Part shown: piece by piece, positions 45,578 through 53,791 of the stretch | How positions within the stretch are numbered: the first letter of the stretch is position 1 | Layout: every line of letters starts with the position of its first letter | Assembly (NCBI GenBank): GCA_020851455.1 | Contig: JADZCT010000037.1 | Coordinates: 1 to 64,000 of the forward strand | Length of the DNA: 64,000 bases | Direction: 5' to 3' | Origin: Gemmatimonadaceae bacterium | Lineage (GTDB): Bacteria; Gemmatimonadota; Gemmatimonadetes; Gemmatimonadales; Gemmatimonadaceae | Notes under the pieces: generated by a model | Seen by the model: only the letters and a program-made list of their open reading frames with translations | The model's database searches: none | What the model was told of the DNA's origin: nothing | Made by a program: the position numbers and the translations under genes

Positions 45578-48253
45578 TCAGCCAACCTTCCCCGAGCCGC
45601 GGACGATTCCCTCCACCCTGCGGCCAGGGTCGAGGCACTCACGCGCCACGCGGCGCACGTCTTCTTCCGTCACCGCGCGGATATTCGCGTCGAAACTGGC
45701 GATGTCGTCCAGCGAGTTGCCGTAGAGCCAGGCGTCGGCAATGTCGCCGAGCACCGCGGCCGCGGCTTCACGCCTGATTGCGTTCGCGCCCAGCGCGTAC
45801 GTACGGGCGCGCGCCAGCTCTTCAGGCGTGACCAGGCCGTCGCGCAGCCGCCCAATCTCCCGCAGCAGCCCGGACCGCGCGGCTTCTTCCTTCTCCGGCG
45901 AAGTCCCGACGTAGCCGAGGAACGCGCCCGAGAGCTTCCGGACGATCGGCGCGAAGTGGACCACATACGCAAGCGACTGGCGGCTCCTGAGCTCCTCGAA
46001 GAACCGGCCGCCCAGCCCGCTCACGATTCCGCTCAGTATCGCGGCGGCGAACCGGTCGTCGTCGCGGCGCGCGGGCCCGGGGAAGAGCATCGCGAGCGCG
46101 GTCTGCGCCTTGTCACGGGATTCCGCGTGCTGCGTGACGCCCGTCGGCCACTGGGGCCGCGCGACGCGCGCCGCCGGACGATCGGTCAGGCCGGCGAAGC
46201 GCTCGGCCAGCAGCGCGGCCACGTCGTCCGGCGCGGCGTCGGCGACACACGCCAGCACCCCGCTCGCCGAGAGCGCGCACTGGGCATGCCACGCCTCCAG
46301 TTCCGCCGCGCCGAGCCGGCCGAGGGACTGCTCGGTACCGAGCACGCTGCGGCCGTATGGATGCCCGCTCCACGCCGACCGGCCCGCGAGCTGGAGCGGC
46401 CAGCGGTACATGTCGTCGCGCATGGCGGCGATACCGGCCAGGGCCACCGCGCGCTCGCCCTCCACAGCGTCGGGGCGAAATGCGGGACGTTGCACTACGT
46501 CCGCGAGAATGTCAGCGGCGGCAACCAACGAGACACTCGGCACTGAAACCGTCCACTGGAACCCGTCGTGTCCGGCGGCCGCAGCAAGGGTGCCGCCGGA
46601 AAATTCGATCGCCTCGGCGAGTTGCTTCGCGCCGAGGTCCTGAGTTCCGCGTATCGCCGCGTGCGCCATCAGCGACGTGATTCCCTCCTCGCCCTCGCGC
46701 TCGGCGAGCACGCCCCCGTTCACGAACCAGCCCATGTACGCCACTGGCCCGTTGACCCGCTGCACGACGATCGGGACACCCGATTCCATGCGGTAGACGC
46801 AGGCGCCGCCTTCGCGGCGTTCCATGCGCATCGCTCGCCGCGCTGCCCGGCTGGCCGCCTTCCCGGCTGGTGCGGCCACTGGCTCGATCGGCTCCGGCCG
46901 GTCACCCCCAAGCAGCCGCTCCACGTCGGCGGCGCCGGAGGCGAATGCCGGCGTGCCAGCCGGGCGATAGACGAGGACTCCCGCGCGACGTTCGCCGAGC
47001 CACCGGTTGGCCGCCACGACGACATCTTCCGGGCCGGCCGTGAGGAGCCCGCCAAGGTAGTCGCTGCCACGCCGCCAGCCGCCAGCGAGTTCCCACTCGG
47101 CGAGGTGGTTCGCCTGCCCGTCCGACGTCTCGAGCCGGCGCATCCACTGTGCCATCACGAAGCGGCGCGCGCGCTCCACCTCGGCTGCGGCGACCTCGCC
47201 TTCACGGATGCGGCGCACCTGGTCCCAGGCCGCGCGCAGCGCACTCGCCGAGCGCTCCGGACGGGCGGTCGCATGCACAGTGAACACACCGAGCTCCGTT
47301 GGCGTGTAGTTCGACGCACCGACGAACGAGGCAAGCCGGCGGTCGCGCAACCCGCGATACAGGCGAGACGCCCGGCCGCCTGAGAGGATCGTCGCAATGA
47401 GGTCAATGACCGGAGTGTCAGGATGGTCGAGCCCGGGTGTGCGCCACCCGAGCAGGAGCTCGGACTGCTGCACGTCGCCCGATAGCTCGCGGTAGCGGAT
47501 GGGACCGTCCGCGGGCTCCGGCTCCGCCGGGCCCGGAGTGCGCACGACCGGCCCCTGCCCCACGTGTCCATAGCGCGCCGCAACGGCTACAATGGCTGCT
47601 GCCGGCTCCACGTCACCCACGACGGCGACCACGGTGTTGTTCGGCCTGTAGAAGTTGCGGTAGAAGGCCACCACGTCGTCGCGCGTGAGCGCGCGCAGGC
47701 CGTCCTCGCGCCCAATCCGCCATCGCCGGATCCGGTGGCGGTCGTGGAGGAGAGCGAACATGGTCTCGGTTGCAACGGCTTGCGGATTGTCGGCCTTCCG
47801 CTTCGCCTCCTCGATGATCACCTCGAGCTCACGGTGCAGCTCGCCGGCGTCCACGAGCGAGTTGGCGAATGCATCTGCCTGGATGTCGAGCCCTGCCTCG
47901 AAGGCTGTCGCAGGCAGCACCACGTAGTAGTGAGTGTGGTCGTAGATCGTTGCTGCGTTCAGGATCCCGCCGCTCGACCTGGTCTCGCGCGCGATCTCGC
48001 CCACGCCGCGGCGCGGCGTACCCTTGAAGTACATGTGCTCGAGCACATGTGCGACCCCAGCCACCTGGTCGGGCTCGTCGAAATAGCCCGCGCCAACATA
48101 GGTGACGATCGCAACGACGCCGGTCCCCGGCGTGCGCCGCGCAAGTACACGGAGCCCGTTGGGGAGTATCTCGCGGCGCACGCTCCCTTCGGGGAAGAGG
48201 TCGCCAACGGCGGCGGGGAGGGACTCGGCTTCGGGAGGCGGGGGCGGGGTCAT
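45578..48253 (-). CDS. M16-family zinc metallopeptidase, two-domain (insulinase/pitrilysin type)
   Basis: This 891-residue protein carries two M16 halves in one chain. The N-terminal half has the inverted zinc motif HVLEH (His69, Glu72, His73) and the third ligand in EVIIEEA (about Glu149). The C-terminal half (about 480-885) keeps the fold, with FFEELRSRQSLAYVVH near 775, but has no zinc motif, as is usual. There is no signal peptide after the chosen ATG, which overlaps the ABC permease stop (ATGA). Coupling to an ABC exporter suggests work on a transported or leftover peptide; that is inference. Confidence 0.93.
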   Translation of the reverse strand: MTPPPPPEAESLPAAVGDLFPEGSVRREILPNGLRVLARRTPGTGVVAIVTYVGAGYFDEPDQVAGVAHVLEHMYFKGTPRRGVGEIARETRSSGGILNAATIYDHTHYYVVLPATAFEAGLDIQADAFANSLVDAGELHRELEVIIEEAKRKADNPQAVATETMFALLHDRHRIRRWRIGREDGLRALTRDDVVAFYRNFYRPNNTVVAVVGDVEPAAAIVAVAARYGHVGQGPVVRTPGPAEPEPADGPIRYRELSGDVQQSELLLGWRTPGLDHPDTPVIDLIATILSGGRASRLYRGLRDRRLASFVGASNYTPTELGVFTVHATARPERSASALRAAWDQVRRIREGEVAAAEVERARRFVMAQWMRRLETSDGQANHLAEWELAGGWRRGSDYLGGLLTAGPEDVVVAANRWLGERRAGVLVYRPAGTPAFASGAADVERLLGGDRPEPIEPVAAPAGKAASRAARRAMRMERREGGACVYRMESGVPIVVQRVNGPVAYMGWFVNGGVLAEREGEEGITSLMAHAAIRGTQDLGAKQLAEAIEFSGGTLAAAAGHDGFQWTVSVPSVSLVAAADILADVVQRPAFRPDAVEGERAVALAGIAAMRDDMYRWPLQLAGRSAWSGHPYGRSVLGTEQSLGRLGAAELEAWHAQCALSASGVLACVADAAPDDVAALLAERFAGLTDRPAARVARPQWPTGVTQHAESRDKAQTALAMLFPGPARRDDDRFAAAILSGIVSGLGGRFFEELRSRQSLAYVVHFAPIVRKLSGAFLGYVGTSPEKEEAARSGLLREIGRLRDGLVTPEELARARTYALGANAIRREAAAAVLGDIADAWLYGNSLDDIASFDANIRAVTEEDVRRVARECLDPGRRVEGIVRGSGKVG

Positions 48254-48999
48254 CGCGCGAACGATACCCGGCGCATGAGCACAACGGCAGCCACGACGAA
48301 GAGCGCGCCGTAGGCAACCGCGATCCCGGCGTGCGCCAAGGGCAGCGGATTGCCGGCAAAGAGCGCGGCACGCACATGGTCCACGTGCTGCACCGGCATC
48401 GTCACCCGAACGATCTGCCGCATCCACGGCGCCATGGCGCTCCCCGGGGAGTCCTTGAGGCTGTGCAGCACGCTGCTCCCCACGTAAGAGACCACCAGGA
48501 CCGGCACGTCGTAGTTGGTGCCGACCGAGAGCGCGAAGCCGACTCCGCCGACAAGCACCCACGTCACGGCCATGACCTGCATCGCGGCGCCGACCGGCAC
48601 CGGAACGGTGAGAGCGCCGAACAGCGACGCCAGCAGCCCGATGAGGACGACGAGGCCCACGCCGTTCACGATCCACTGCTGCATGTAGAACGCGCACATG
48701 GACACCGGCTTGCTGAACAGGAACCGGTAGTACCCGTTCGACCGGTCGTCGCTGACGATCCTCGCCACGCCCAGGAAGGCGCCGGCCAGGACGAACATGG
48801 TCGAGAGCATATCGAAGACCTGGCGGGCAATCATGCGCCCCTGCGGCGACTCCCATCCGTCGGCCGGCAGTTGGACCGTCGCGATCATCATCCAGGCGAA
48901 CATCACGACGACCGCCGTGGGCAGGGACGCCCGCAAGAGGAGAAAGTCCTTCGCCTGGAAGGCGAGGTACGCGCGAAGCTGCCCGCGCGGGCCGGTCAC
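48250..48999 (-). CDS. ABC-2-like transporter permease
   Basis: This 249-residue membrane protein has about six helices (for example 28-45, 68-85, 110-130, 140-160 and 222-245). It has the general look of ABC-2 permeases, including GVARIVSDDRSNGYYRFLFSKPVS after helix 2. The GTG start overlaps the ATPase stop and its stop overlaps the M16 start, so all three should be made together. The substrate is unknown. Confidence 0.82.
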   Translation of the reverse strand: MTGPRGQLRAYLAFQAKDFLLLRASLPTAVVVMFAWMMIATVQLPADGWESPQGRMIARQVFDMLSTMFVLAGAFLGVARIVSDDRSNGYYRFLFSKPVSMCAFYMQQWIVNGVGLVVLIGLLASLFGALTVPVPVGAAMQVMAVTWVLVGGVGFALSVGTNYDVPVLVVSYVGSSVLHSLKDSPGSAMAPWMRQIVRVTMPVQHVDHVRAALFAGNPLPLAHAGIAVAYGALFVVAAVVLMRRVSFAR

Positions 49000-49919
49000 G
49001 CCACGTCCGCCGGGCTCGCGCCGACGGCTTCGGCGTACTCCGTCTCGAGCGTCCTCGCGCGCGGCGTTACGCCGGTGACCTGCACGCCATCAGCGAGCGC
49101 GCGGGCCAGCAGCGTGTTGAACTCCTCAACGGAGAGGGGCGGCAGTTCCACTTCGTGCGCCCCCAAAACCGTCGCACCCGTGAACGACCGGCATGCCACG
49201 ACGGCATCGCCCGCCACCCGTACGCGAAACGCGCCCGCGCCGCCGTCACGGCTAGCCCCGCCCACGTTCACGATGCGCTGTATCCGCCCGTGGTCGAGGA
49301 TCACAACACGGTCACATAGCCGATCGAGCTCATCGAGATTGTGGGATGCAACGAGGATCGTGCGATCCGGCTTCCGGAGCGCGCGCACGATCCCGCGAAA
49401 CCGCATCGTCCAGACCGGGTCGAGTCCGTGTGTGGGCTCGTCGAAGATCGCCACGCTGCAGTCCCGCAGCAGCGCCTGGGCGATCCCAACGCGCTGGAAG
49501 TTGCCCTTCGACAGCGCCTTGACCCGCTTGCGCGCGTGCTCCCCGATCTCGAGCATGGCCATTACGCGCGCGGCCTCTTCGCGCGCGCGGCCCGGCGCAA
49601 GGCCCGCCAGGAGCGCAAGGCGGCGGAGGGCGTCCTCCACACGCCACGCCTTGGGAAGCGCCATGAGTTCGGGGAGGAACGCGATGCCGTGCTGCTCCAC
49701 GTATGCGCGCGGCCGCATTCCGGCGATCGCCAGTTCGCCCGCCGTGGGATGCAGGAACCCGAGGAGCATCGCGAGGATCGTCGTCTTGCCCGCGCCGTTC
49801 GGCCCCGCGATCCCCACGACCTCGCCGGCCGCGACGTCCAGCGTGACGTCGGCCACCGCAGGCACCCTGCCGCCAAGCAGCGACCGGTAGGACTTCGACA
49901 CGCCACGGAGCGTGATCAC
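48996..49919 (-). CDS. ABC transporter ATP-binding protein
   Basis: This 307-residue ATPase has Walker A GPNGAGKTT, the signature LSKGNFQRV, Walker B VAIFDEP with THGLDP, and the switch histidine in SHNLDEL. The last 80 residues are a C-terminal extension like those of ABC-2-type exporters. It energises the permease encoded next and begins 34 bases after the TPR gene. Confidence 0.93.
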   Translation of the reverse strand: MITLRGVSKSYRSLLGGRVPAVADVTLDVAAGEVVGIAGPNGAGKTTILAMLLGFLHPTAGELAIAGMRPRAYVEQHGIAFLPELMALPKAWRVEDALRRLALLAGLAPGRAREEAARVMAMLEIGEHARKRVKALSKGNFQRVGIAQALLRDCSVAIFDEPTHGLDPVWTMRFRGIVRALRKPDRTILVASHNLDELDRLCDRVVILDHGRIQRIVNVGGASRDGGAGAFRVRVAGDAVVACRSFTGATVLGAHEVELPPLSVEEFNTLLARALADGVQVTGVTPRARTLETEYAEAVGASPADVA

Positions 49920-49953
49920 CGTACGCCCCGGCCCGCAGCGGCGGCCGCAGCCG

Positions 49954-51069
49954 TCAGTGGACGATCCTCAGCAGCCCCGCATCGGCGCTGCCGCGAATGA
50001 ATTTCTCCGCGTCGCCGGCCGGTATCAGCACGCCGGTGAGCGAGAACCCGCGCCGCGCCTCGTGCTGCATGTACTCGGCAGCCGAGCGCGACTCCAGCGA
50101 ACTGTCGGCGCGCATGCGCTCGACGATCTCGGCCCAACTGCCGCCGTACTCGCGTCCGTCGCGCGATACCACGGCGTGCGACTCCTCCTCCTCCGCGCCC
50201 CGCGCCCCCGCGAGGCCCGCAAGCATCGAACCAAACAGCTCAAGCTGGCTCCGCGCATCGCGCTCATCGGCGCGCGAGGCGCGCTGCTCGATCTCGGCGA
50301 GCATTTCGTCAATCGAGTCCGGCTCACCCTCGAGTTCCGCGATCCGCTCTGTCCAGGGACGCAGTGAATCGTCGTCGTCCGCGAGCCGGTAGGTGCTCTT
50401 CCGGAGCTCAATCAGGCGCCAGATGCCGAGTTCATCCCAGTGGTCGTCGGGCTCCGTCTTTTCGAAGTGGTAGAGCGCCGCCTCGAATTCGCCGCGGTCA
50501 TACAGCAGGTTGGCCAGGTAGATCCGCGCCTCGGAGAACGACGGGTCGAGCGTCAGCGCACGCCGCAATGTGGCGATCGCGGCTGCATCATCAGCCGCGC
50601 GGTGCTCCGTATACCCGACCATCGCCACGGCCTCGGCGTTGTCGGGCACCTGCCTGCGCACTACCTGCAGGAACTGGCGGGCGTCGTCCACGAGATCCTC
50701 GCGGAAGAGCACCCTGGCCACCTGCAGCAGCAGCTCGACGTCGTCCTGGTAGCCGAGCTCGAGGATGCGGTTGAATGCCTTGAGGGCACCCTGCTGCTGG
50801 CCGAACTTGAGGAGCGTCTCGCCGAGCCCCGCGAGCGCGTCTTCGTGGTCGGGGTCGAGGACGAGCGCCTCCTCAAAGCACCGCCGCGCCCACGCGAACT
50901 CATCGCGCGCAAGCCGCGCGTACCCAATGCCGATGTGAAGTTCGACGGCGCTGGGATAGAGCGCTATCCCCTCGCGGAGGACCTCGAGGGCGCCGTCGTA
51001 ATCCCCTTGATTGTAAAGCTGGTGCGCCCTCTCGTCGTACTCCTCGGAGCTCAGGAATGGCGAAGGCAT
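49954..51069 (-). CDS. TPR-repeat protein
   Basis: This 371-residue soluble protein has about five or six tetratricopeptide repeats between residues 10 and 215 (AHQLYNQGDYDGALEVLREG, IGYARLARDEFAWARRCFEE, NLLYDRGEFEAALYHFEK). An acidic helical segment (about 225-300) and a C-terminal region with SLTGVLIPAGDAEKFIRG follow. It has no signal peptide. The partners are unknown; its position suggests a link with the ABC exporter that follows. Confidence 0.85.
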   Translation of the reverse strand: MPSPFLSSEEYDERAHQLYNQGDYDGALEVLREGIALYPSAVELHIGIGYARLARDEFAWARRCFEEALVLDPDHEDALAGLGETLLKFGQQQGALKAFNRILELGYQDDVELLLQVARVLFREDLVDDARQFLQVVRRQVPDNAEAVAMVGYTEHRAADDAAAIATLRRALTLDPSFSEARIYLANLLYDRGEFEAALYHFEKTEPDDHWDELGIWRLIELRKSTYRLADDDDSLRPWTERIAELEGEPDSIDEMLAEIEQRASRADERDARSQLELFGSMLAGLAGARGAEEEESHAVVSRDGREYGGSWAEIVERMRADSSLESRSAAEYMQHEARRGFSLTGVLIPAGDAEKFIRGSADAGLLRIVH

Positions 51070-51143
51070 CTGCCCGTTGACCTCCGGCTCAGGGAACTTC
51101 AGCGCAACCTAACGAGCGTCACGGCGCCACGAAACTGGCGGCG

Positions 51144-52076
51144 CTACGCCACGCCGCGGCCCGCCAATCCGGCTAGCGCCACGGCAATCGAGCCAGCGAC
51201 CGCGGCGTTCGCCTCTAGGAGCGCGAGATTGGCACGCACCGACGCGCCTCCCGTGGCCCGCTCCACGGCTGCGAGGAGGAACGGCGTGACGGCGGGTCCG
51301 TGGATTCCGCCCGCGCGCGCCTCGGCCAGCGCGGCGCGTACCGCCTCATCCACGACCGCGCCGTCCAGGGCGTGCGCGGCCGGGGGCGGCTGCACCACGA
51401 GGATCGAACCCGGCCGCCCGATCGCCCTCTGTGCCAGGAACGCGCGGGCAACGTCCTCGGGACGCGTCGCAACAGCCCTCAGCCGCAGCCCGGTACGGGC
51501 CGTGAAGAATCCCGGCAACTCATCCGTGCCGAACCCGATCACCGTCACGCCGAGGGCTTCGAGCCGCTCGACCGTCGCCGGCAGGTCCAGGATCGCCTTG
51601 GCCCCCGCACACACGACGACCGCGCTCGCGCGCGAGAGTTCCATCAGATCCGCCGACTCGTCGAATGGCGCGTCACGATGCACCCCGCCGATCCCGCCGG
51701 TTGCGAACACGTCGAGACCGGCTGCGGCCATGATTGCGAGCGTGGCGGCGACGGTGGTGGCGCCGTCACCACCGGACGCCATCGCCCACGCCAGGTCACG
51801 CGCCGAAACCTTGGGCGCGCCGATCGCGAGGAAGCGCTCCATCGCGGCGCCTTCGACCCCTGCGACGGCCTCGCCCGAGACGACTCCAGTCACCGCGGGC
51901 ACCGCGCCGGCGCGTTCCACGGCAGCCTTCATTTCCGCGTACGCCCGCCGGTTCGCCGGCGGCGCGAGCCCCTGCGCGAAAACCGAACTCTCGAGCGCGA
52001 CAATGGGCGCACCTTCGGCACGGGCGCGCGCCACCGCCTGCCCCCAGCGAATCACCGGGGGCCTCCCTCCAGTCAC
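51144..52076 (-). CDS. psuG: Pseudouridine-5'-phosphate glycosidase
   Basis: PsuG splits pseudouridine 5'-phosphate into uracil and ribose 5-phosphate. The 310-residue protein has the catalytic lysine in CAGAKAILD (Lys160), GGDGATTVAAT, FATGGIGGVHR, FDESADL and the ALES acid region (Glu29). The usual STIISHG after ALE reads SSVFAQG here, a change near the active site. The start is a GTG. No PsuK kinase gene is adjacent; the small gene ten bases upstream is probably in the same transcript. Confidence 0.93.
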   Translation of the reverse strand: MTGGRPPVIRWGQAVARARAEGAPIVALESSVFAQGLAPPANRRAYAEMKAAVERAGAVPAVTGVVSGEAVAGVEGAAMERFLAIGAPKVSARDLAWAMASGGDGATTVAATLAIMAAAGLDVFATGGIGGVHRDAPFDESADLMELSRASAVVVCAGAKAILDLPATVERLEALGVTVIGFGTDELPGFFTARTGLRLRAVATRPEDVARAFLAQRAIGRPGSILVVQPPPAAHALDGAVVDEAVRAALAEARAGGIHGPAVTPFLLAAVERATGGASVRANLALLEANAAVAGSIAVALAGLAGRGVA

Positions 52077-52086
52077 GTCGCGCCGG

Positions 52087-52314
52087 TCAGGCGTCGTCGA
52101 ACTCGTCGGCTTTGCGCGTGGCGATCAGATCGCGCTCGCGGGCGTCCGGATCGCGCACCGCCAGCAGCTTGACCGTCTCGCCCGCGAAGCAGTCGAACGC
52201 CTTCCCCACCCCGCGCTTCAGGACGATCTCGTGGCCGTCCTCAAACCTGAGCACGACATTTGGATAATCGGCATTCAGGTACTTCTTGCGCAGCTTGTGC
52301 GGGGTGGTTGGCAT
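52087..52314 (-). CDS. Small hypothetical protein, 75 residues
   Basis: No family is recognised. It is basic at the start (HKLRKKYLN) and acidic at the end, with a likely beta-rich middle (NVVLRFEDGHEIVLKRGVG). It sits ten bases upstream of psuG on the same strand. Codon use looks like that of its neighbours, so it is probably a real gene. Confidence 0.6.
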   Translation of the reverse strand: MPTTPHKLRKKYLNADYPNVVLRFEDGHEIVLKRGVGKAFDCFAGETVKLLAVRDPDARERDLIATRKADEFDDA

Positions 52315-52551
52315 GGAATGACCTGTGCGGTGGGAGTGGCCAGCGTAACCGTTCCGAAGGTATTCCGGGCACGCTGCTGCGGCCAGAGGGCAGGCAAAGC
52401 CGGAGCAGGCCTTCCCGGCACGGCGGCGGCCCCGTAGCTCGTGGCCGGAACGCCGCTGCGCGGATAGCTTCTCCCGTCGGGCCAATTCCCCACCCGAGGC
52501 GAACGATGGACCGCCGCTGCCGCTGCGCGAACCCCCTGCCGGACTAGCCGC

Positions 52552-53682
52552 ATGGCGCCAACACGCCTCCCCGAACGTATTGCGCTCGTGCTGGGGGGCG
52601 GCGGGCTCAAGGGCTTCGCGCACATCGGCGCCATTCGTGCCCTCCGGGAGCGTGGGATCCGCCCGGCAGTCGTAGCCGGGTCGAGCATTGGCGCGCTGAT
52701 TGCCGCCGCTCACGCAGGGGGTATGGGGCATGAGGAACTCGAGGGGCGCGCCCTCGCGCTCAAGCGCCGCGACCTCTTCCGCATAGACCACATGCACATG
52801 GTCACGCGACGAATGCAGTCGCCGTCGCTCTACCTCGGCGGGCCCCTCATGGACTCCGTCCGCGCCATCGTTGGCCCGGGGACGTTCCGCGACCTTCCCA
52901 TGCCCCTGCTGGTGAATACGGTGGACCTCGAACGGGCGATGCCGGTGGTGTGGGGTCTTCCAGGCCTCCAGGACGTCGAGGTTGCCGACGCGGTGTACGC
53001 GTCGTGCGCGCTCCCCGGCTTCTTCCCGCCGCGCATCGTGGACGGCCACACATGCGCCGACGGCGGCGTGATTGACAATATCCCCGCCGAGCCGGCCGCA
53101 TACGGGATGGATGCGGTAATCGCGATTGACGTCGGCAGCACGAGCCTGACGCAGGCGCGCCACGTCGAGGAGAGAGGGTTCGCGGCCGTGTTCGTCCGCG
53201 CCGCGCAGACAATGATGCGCGCCATGCAGCTCGACGCCCTCGTCCGCTGGGCCGGTCCGCCACTGCTGCTCGTGCGGCCCGAAGTCTGGCGGTATGGCTG
53301 GTTCAGCTTCCAGCACACGCGGCAGATCATCGAGGCGGGCTACGTCGCAATGCATGCCGCGCTCGACGAGGCGGGCGGGGCGCTGGCAACGGGCGTGCGC
53401 GGCGTGTATCCCCGCCGCGAGGTGGAGGTGTCGGTGGACAGGGACCGCTGCATCGGCTGCCGGCTCTGCGCCACGCTCGCGCCCGGGATCATGAGGATGG
53501 ACTACGATGGAAAGGCGGTGGTGACCAGGCCCAGCGTCGAGTGGTCGCGCGCCGACGGCGACTTCGTGCACCGCTGCCCCACGAAAGCGATCGGCGTCAC
53601 GGCCGTGGAAGGCGATGCCCGGCGCCGGACGATGGAGTGGCAGCTGATGCCGGACGGCGACGACATCATCGCGACCGACTGA
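52552..53682 (+). CDS. Patatin-like phospholipase fused to a ferredoxin-like 4Fe-4S domain
   Basis: This protein has 376 residues. The N-terminal part (about 8-285) is a patatin/RssA-type lipid acyl hydrolase: oxyanion loop GGGGLKG, nucleophile elbow GSSIG (Ser45) and catalytic Asp in DGG (Asp170). The C-terminal part (about 290-350) reads like a ferredoxin: C300-IG-C303-RL-C306 and then Cys342 before PTKAI, the Cx2Cx2C...CP pattern of one 4Fe-4S cluster. There is no signal peptide. The stop is in frame well after the cluster domain, so this is one continuous protein. The purpose of the fusion is unknown. Confidence 0.88.
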   Translation: MAPTRLPERIALVLGGGGLKGFAHIGAIRALRERGIRPAVVAGSSIGALIAAAHAGGMGHEELEGRALALKRRDLFRIDHMHMVTRRMQSPSLYLGGPLMDSVRAIVGPGTFRDLPMPLLVNTVDLERAMPVVWGLPGLQDVEVADAVYASCALPGFFPPRIVDGHTCADGGVIDNIPAEPAAYGMDAVIAIDVGSTSLTQARHVEERGFAAVFVRAAQTMMRAMQLDALVRWAGPPLLLVRPEVWRYGWFSFQHTRQIIEAGYVAMHAALDEAGGALATGVRGVYPRREVEVSVDRDRCIGCRLCATLAPGIMRMDYDGKAVVTRPSVEWSRADGDFVHRCPTKAIGVTAVEGDARRRTMEWQLMPDGDDIIATD

Positions 53683-53791
53683 CCACCGCCCCGCTTATAT
53701 TCCGTTCAGCCTGGCGCCGCCGCCGCTTGCCGCCGCCAGTGGCTCAGGCCATCACTCGCCCGCCCTTCCCGCGGGCACAGCACAACCGGCC

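Noticed and set aside
45578-48856. A 1092-codon version of the M16 gene
   Set aside because: The first 201 codons run through the coupled ABC permease gene in another frame; the ATG at 48253 with the ATGA overlap is the supported start.
53695-53701. TTATAT stretch as a firm acnA promoter
   Set aside because: The -10-like sequence has no acceptable -35 at the right distance, so it is only mentioned in the acnA entry.
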